This document shows, piece after piece, positions 5,186-6,954 of a stretch of DNA of 6,954 nt. A program made the position numbers and the translations under genes. The notes beneath the pieces were generated by a model. The model worked only from the letters and a program-made list of their open reading frames with translations, ran no database searches and was not told the origin of the DNA. The stretch's first letter is position 1; each line of letters starts with the position of its first letter. Source of the stretch: Myxococcota bacterium. Lineage in GTDB: Bacteria > Myxococcota > Polyangia > GCA-2747355 > JAKLHH01. The stretch spans positions 1-6,954 of the forward strand of contig JAKLHH010000396.1 of NCBI GenBank assembly GCA_022710245.1. The letters run 5' to 3'.

Positions 5186-5933
5186 TCAGCCGCCGCGCCG
5201 GGCCACGGCCACCAGGCGCTTCGCATCCTGGTCGTAGGGCGCGCCCTCGAGATCCCCGAAGAGCTCGACGCCGGCGAAGCCTGCCTCGTGGAGCAGGGTG
5301 GCCAGCTCGCTCGCCGCGTAGAGCCGGTGCGTCACCTCGCGCTCGTGCACCTCGCCGCCCTCGATCAGGATCCAGCGGGCCTGCATCCAGCTCCAGCCAC
5401 GCGAGAGCCGGCGCTCCTCGAGGAGGAAGCCGCCGCCGGGGAGCGCGTGCCAGTCCCGAGGCGCGAAGATCCGCGCCAGGACCTCCTTGCCCATCAGCTC
5501 CATCACCAGCGCGCCGCCCGGGCGGAGGCTCTCGCGGAGGTTGCGCGCCACCTGGAGATCCTCGGCCGGGTCCTCGAAGTAGCTGAAGGAGGTGAAGAGG
5601 CTCACCGCGAGGTCGAAGGCGGCGGGCCTGACGAAGCTCCGCATGTCGGCTCGCACCAGCTCCAGCGAGAGCCCCTCGGCGGCCGCCCGGCGCCGCGCCT
5701 CCTCCAGGTAGCGGGCGGTGCGATCGACGCCGGTGACCGCGAGCCCCCGCCGCGCGAGCTCGAGGGCGTGGCGGCCGGGCCCGCAGCAGAGATCGAGCGC
5801 GGCGGCGCCGGCCCGAGCGCCGGCGAGGCGCAGCACCTGCTCGACCTCGGCCGGGGCCCTGGCCCACTGCTCGTCGGTGAAGAGGGTCGCCGCGTAGCGA
5901 TCCCAGAAGTGATCGTCCTCGCCAGGGGGTCAT
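5186..5933 (-). pseudogene. Class I SAM-dependent methyltransferase with an apparent N-terminal frameshift
   Basis: The uninterrupted frame from a GTG at 5834-5836 gives 216 residues of a Rossmann-fold methyltransferase. Motif I is DLCCGPGRH (15-23), the ribose-binding acid at the end of strand 2 is D38 in TGVDRT, and ADMRSF (63-68) and FDLAVSLFTSFSYFEDP (74-90) follow. The latter, with RPGG (105-108), APRDW (125-129) and a C-terminal YDQDAKRLVAVAR, is typical of a broad small-molecule/unknown-substrate family. The same frame codes for plausible further family sequence upstream (DDHFWDRYAATLF, TDEQW, EVEQV) but meets TGA at 5930-5932 with no start codon between. An ATG at 5931-5933 with GAGGTG about 9 nt upstream is out of frame by one base; removing one C from the C5 run (plus strand G5, 5925-5929) joins it as MTPGEDDHFWDRY. 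It is either an assembly error, a recent mutation or a slippery site. If the GTG is used, about 33 residues of the N-terminal helix region are lost. Substrate unknown. Confidence 0.88.
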
Positions 5934-5980
5934 GGTCTCGCACCTCGATCAGCGGGCTGTCCAATGTCCCGACCGCCGGC

Positions 5981-6002
5981 TTCCGGAGCCTGATCTCCGG
6001 AA
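5981..6002. repeat. Perfect 8-bp inverted repeat upstream of the methyltransferase and the secreted protein gene
   Basis: TTCCGGAG (5981-5988), a 6-nt spacer CCTGAT and CTCCGGAA (5995-6002) form a perfect dyad. It lies about 50 bp upstream of the methyltransferase ATG at 5933 and about 180 bp upstream of the gene at 6179. With no T-run on either side it is more likely an operator than an intrinsic terminator. Confidence 0.6.
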
Positions 6003-6039
6003 ACCGTAGGGGAGCAAACATCGCATACAGCGAATCTCG

Positions 6040-6067
6040 ACCGTTGCAGGTGGCACCACCGTTGCAG
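6040..6067 (+). repeat. Direct repeat ACCGTTGCAG, two copies 18 bp apart
   Basis: ACCGTTGCAG occurs at 6040-6049 and again at 6058-6067. Each holds TTGCAG, a partial -35 hexamer. They lie about 110-140 bp upstream of the secreted protein start and may be paired regulator sites. The repeat is exact; its role is inference. Confidence 0.5.
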
Positions 6068-6079
6068 TCTACCCCGCCC

Positions 6080-6139
6080 CGACAACAATTGTCGCGGCGC
6101 CGCCCAGCGCAGAGGGCGGTCGGGCGTAGCTGCCGCGAC
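6080..6139 (+). promoter_or_regulatory. Nested inverted repeats: possible structured 5' leader or operator
   Basis: CGACAA (6080-6085), 3 nt, TTGTCG (6089-6094) is a dyad, overlapping the perfect palindrome ACAATTGT (6085-6092). Overlapping this, GTCGCGGC (6091-6098) is the exact reverse complement of GCCGCGAC (6132-6139), and inside it CCGCCC (6100-6105) pairs with GGGCGG (6114-6119). In RNA the last two would form a two-part GC-rich stem with a one-base gap on one side and 12 nt on the other, ending 39 nt before the ATG at 6179. The ACAATTGT dyad could be a repressor site. High GC raises the chance of accidental pairing. Confidence 0.4.
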
Positions 6140-6178
6140 CCAACAAGACGAACTGACCCTCTGGTAAAGGAAACGACC

Positions 6179-6844
6179 ATGTCCAGGATGAAGACCCTCG
6201 CTCGTATCGGCACCACCCTCGCGTTGATCCTCGGCCTCGCCAGCTCGGCCAGCGCCGACAGCTTCCTCACCTCCGTCTCGACCAAGTCGAAGACCGCGGC
6301 GCGGGTCGCGCCCGAGCCCTACACGGGCAGCACGATCCAGGCGAAGAACGTCGTGCCTCGCGCGCTGCAGACCATCAAGTCCACGCGCAACGCGGCCATC
6401 GGCCTCGACGTGATCCAGCGCGTCGACGGGCAGGCGATGGACAACCCCAAGCTGGCGGGCTCGTTCGGCCGCGGCCTGGCCAAGCTGAGCCGCTCGGGCG
6501 ACCCGGTCTACACCGTGCTCCGCGGCGCCAACCTCGCGCGGCGGAACCCGGACAGCGACCGCGCGGCCGCCATGGTCCGCAAGGCCGCCCGCCAGGCGCC
6601 GAACGACTCCGCCGTGCAGCTCGTGGCCGGTCTGGCCCTCGCGCAGCGCGAGGCCTTCGGCAAGGACGGCGGCGCCCAGTGGGAGACCGCGACCAAGGGC
6701 AAGCGCGAGGCCGCCAAGCTGATCAACAAGGCCCAGGAGCTCGAGGCCAAGACGATCCACCCGCGTCCGCTGGTCCGCGAGGGCATCAAGGAGGCCAAGG
6801 AGTACGCTGGTTACTACGCGGGGTACAACGGGCTCATCAAGTAG
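6179..6844 (+). CDS. Small secreted protein of unknown function, possibly TPR-like helical
   Basis: A 221-residue protein starting at the ATG at 6179-6181, with AAAGGA 7 nt upstream. The frame is open far upstream, but that sequence is antisense to the methyltransferase and non-secretory. A second Met at residue 4 is an equal alternative start. The signal peptide (MKTLARIGTTLALILGLASSASA|DSF) is cleaved after about residue 27. The mature part is basic, Ala-rich and without Cys. Residues ~58-80 and ~105-195 look helical; DPVYTVLRGANLARRNPDS and AAMVRKAARQAPNDSAVQLVAGLALAQ (about 108-156) have the spacing of tetratricopeptide-like helix pairs, but the match is weak. The C-terminus is Tyr/Gly-rich (AGYYAGYNGLIK). 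No catalytic motif is visible. Codon use is strongly biased to AAG, GTC and CTC, with a clean Shine-Dalgarno, suggesting good expression. I do not recognise the family. It stands alone, followed at once by the 9-bp repeat array. Confidence 0.87.
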   Translation: MSRMKTLARIGTTLALILGLASSASADSFLTSVSTKSKTAARVAPEPYTGSTIQAKNVVPRALQTIKSTRNAAIGLDVIQRVDGQAMDNPKLAGSFGRGLAKLSRSGDPVYTVLRGANLARRNPDSDRAAAMVRKAARQAPNDSAVQLVAGLALAQREAFGKDGGAQWETATKGKREAAKLINKAQELEAKTIHPRPLVREGIKEAKEYAGYYAGYNGLIK

Positions 6845-6853
6845 CCACCCGTC

Positions 6854-6925
6854 CTCGTCACCCTCGTCACCCGCGTCACCCTCGTCACCCTCGTCACCCT
6901 CGTCACCCTCGTCACCCTCGTCACC
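6854..6925 (+). repeat. Eight tandem copies of a 9-bp unit, CTCGTCACC
   Basis: Units of 9 bp run without gaps from 6854 to 6925, identical except for one T-to-G change in the third (CGCGTCACC at 6872-6880). The array begins 9 nt after the stop codon of the secreted protein and decays into C/T-rich sequence to the window end (6926-6954). Each unit has five C and one G, so the transcript is C-rich, G-poor and unstructured, like Rho utilisation sites. It has no hairpin or U-run typical of intrinsic terminators. It is too short and spacerless for CRISPR. Confidence 0.9.
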
Positions 6926-6954
6926 TCGTCCCCTCGTCCCCCCCTCACCCTCTT

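Noticed and set aside
4929..5933. Minus-strand open frame of 334 codons starting at the ATG at 5933
   Set aside because: Beyond its first codons the translation is Arg/Ala-rich low complexity overlapping the real methyltransferase and zinc-ribbon genes. Only its ATG and upstream Shine-Dalgarno are likely to be used.
5981..6002. Intrinsic terminator
   Set aside because: The dyad is perfect but has no T-run on either strand and lies upstream, not downstream, of both flanking genes.
5288..6178. Upstream extension of the secreted protein frame
   Set aside because: The upstream part is antisense to the methyltransferase and lacks the signal peptide at its start; the ATG at 6179 has a ribosome-binding site and a signal sequence.
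6854..6925. CRISPR array
   Set aside because: Units are 9 bp with no spacers; this is a simple tandem repeat.

Overview
The window is about 7 kb of very GC-rich DNA with tightly packed genes on both strands. Three lipoproteins have lipobox signal peptides followed by Asp/Ala/Pro-rich linkers, and the secreted and envelope gene content is high. This looks like a Gram-negative bacterium of the Myxococcota or a related deltaproteobacterial lineage, possibly from a metagenome assembly. That placement is an inference from style and composition; there is no rRNA or marker gene to test it.

Layout: (1) 1-530 (+) is the C-terminal end of an M13 (neprilysin-like) zinc metallopeptidase. (2) 537-1418 (-) is lipoprotein A, with one predicted beta-sandwich domain. 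(3) 1419-1565 is a divergent intergenic region with three degenerate ~18-bp direct repeats. (4) 1566-2213 (+) is a secreted, probably outer-membrane beta-barrel protein. (5) 2235-3725 (-) is a lipoprotein serine hydrolase of the beta-lactamase/S12 type. (6) 3768-4580 (-) is lipoprotein B, a diverged paralogue of A, 42 bp upstream of the hydrolase and probably in its operon. (7) 4723-5184 (+) is a protein with two TFIIB-type zinc ribbons. (8) 5186-5933 (-) is a class I SAM methyltransferase whose N-terminus is split by an apparent single-base frameshift in a C5 run. (9) 6179-6844 (+) is a small secreted protein of unknown function. (10) 6854-6925 is a 9-bp tandem repeat just after its stop codon.

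The window is mostly cell-envelope functions: a peptidase, two paralogous lipoproteins, a barrel protein, a serine hydrolase and a secreted protein. Two cytoplasmic genes, the zinc-ribbon protein and the methyltransferase, sit among them. I do not see a recognised defence, mobile or biosynthetic system. The signals most worth checking are the paralogous lipoprotein pair, whose starts share a TATAC(T/A) box exactly 8 nt upstream of ATG with no Shine-Dalgarno sequence (possible leaderless mRNAs), the iterated repeats between genes A and the barrel gene, the methyltransferase frameshift, and the C-rich 9-bp array that could act as a Rho-loading site. No RNA gene, CRISPR array or insertion sequence was seen, and no gene-free stretch exceeds 300 bases.
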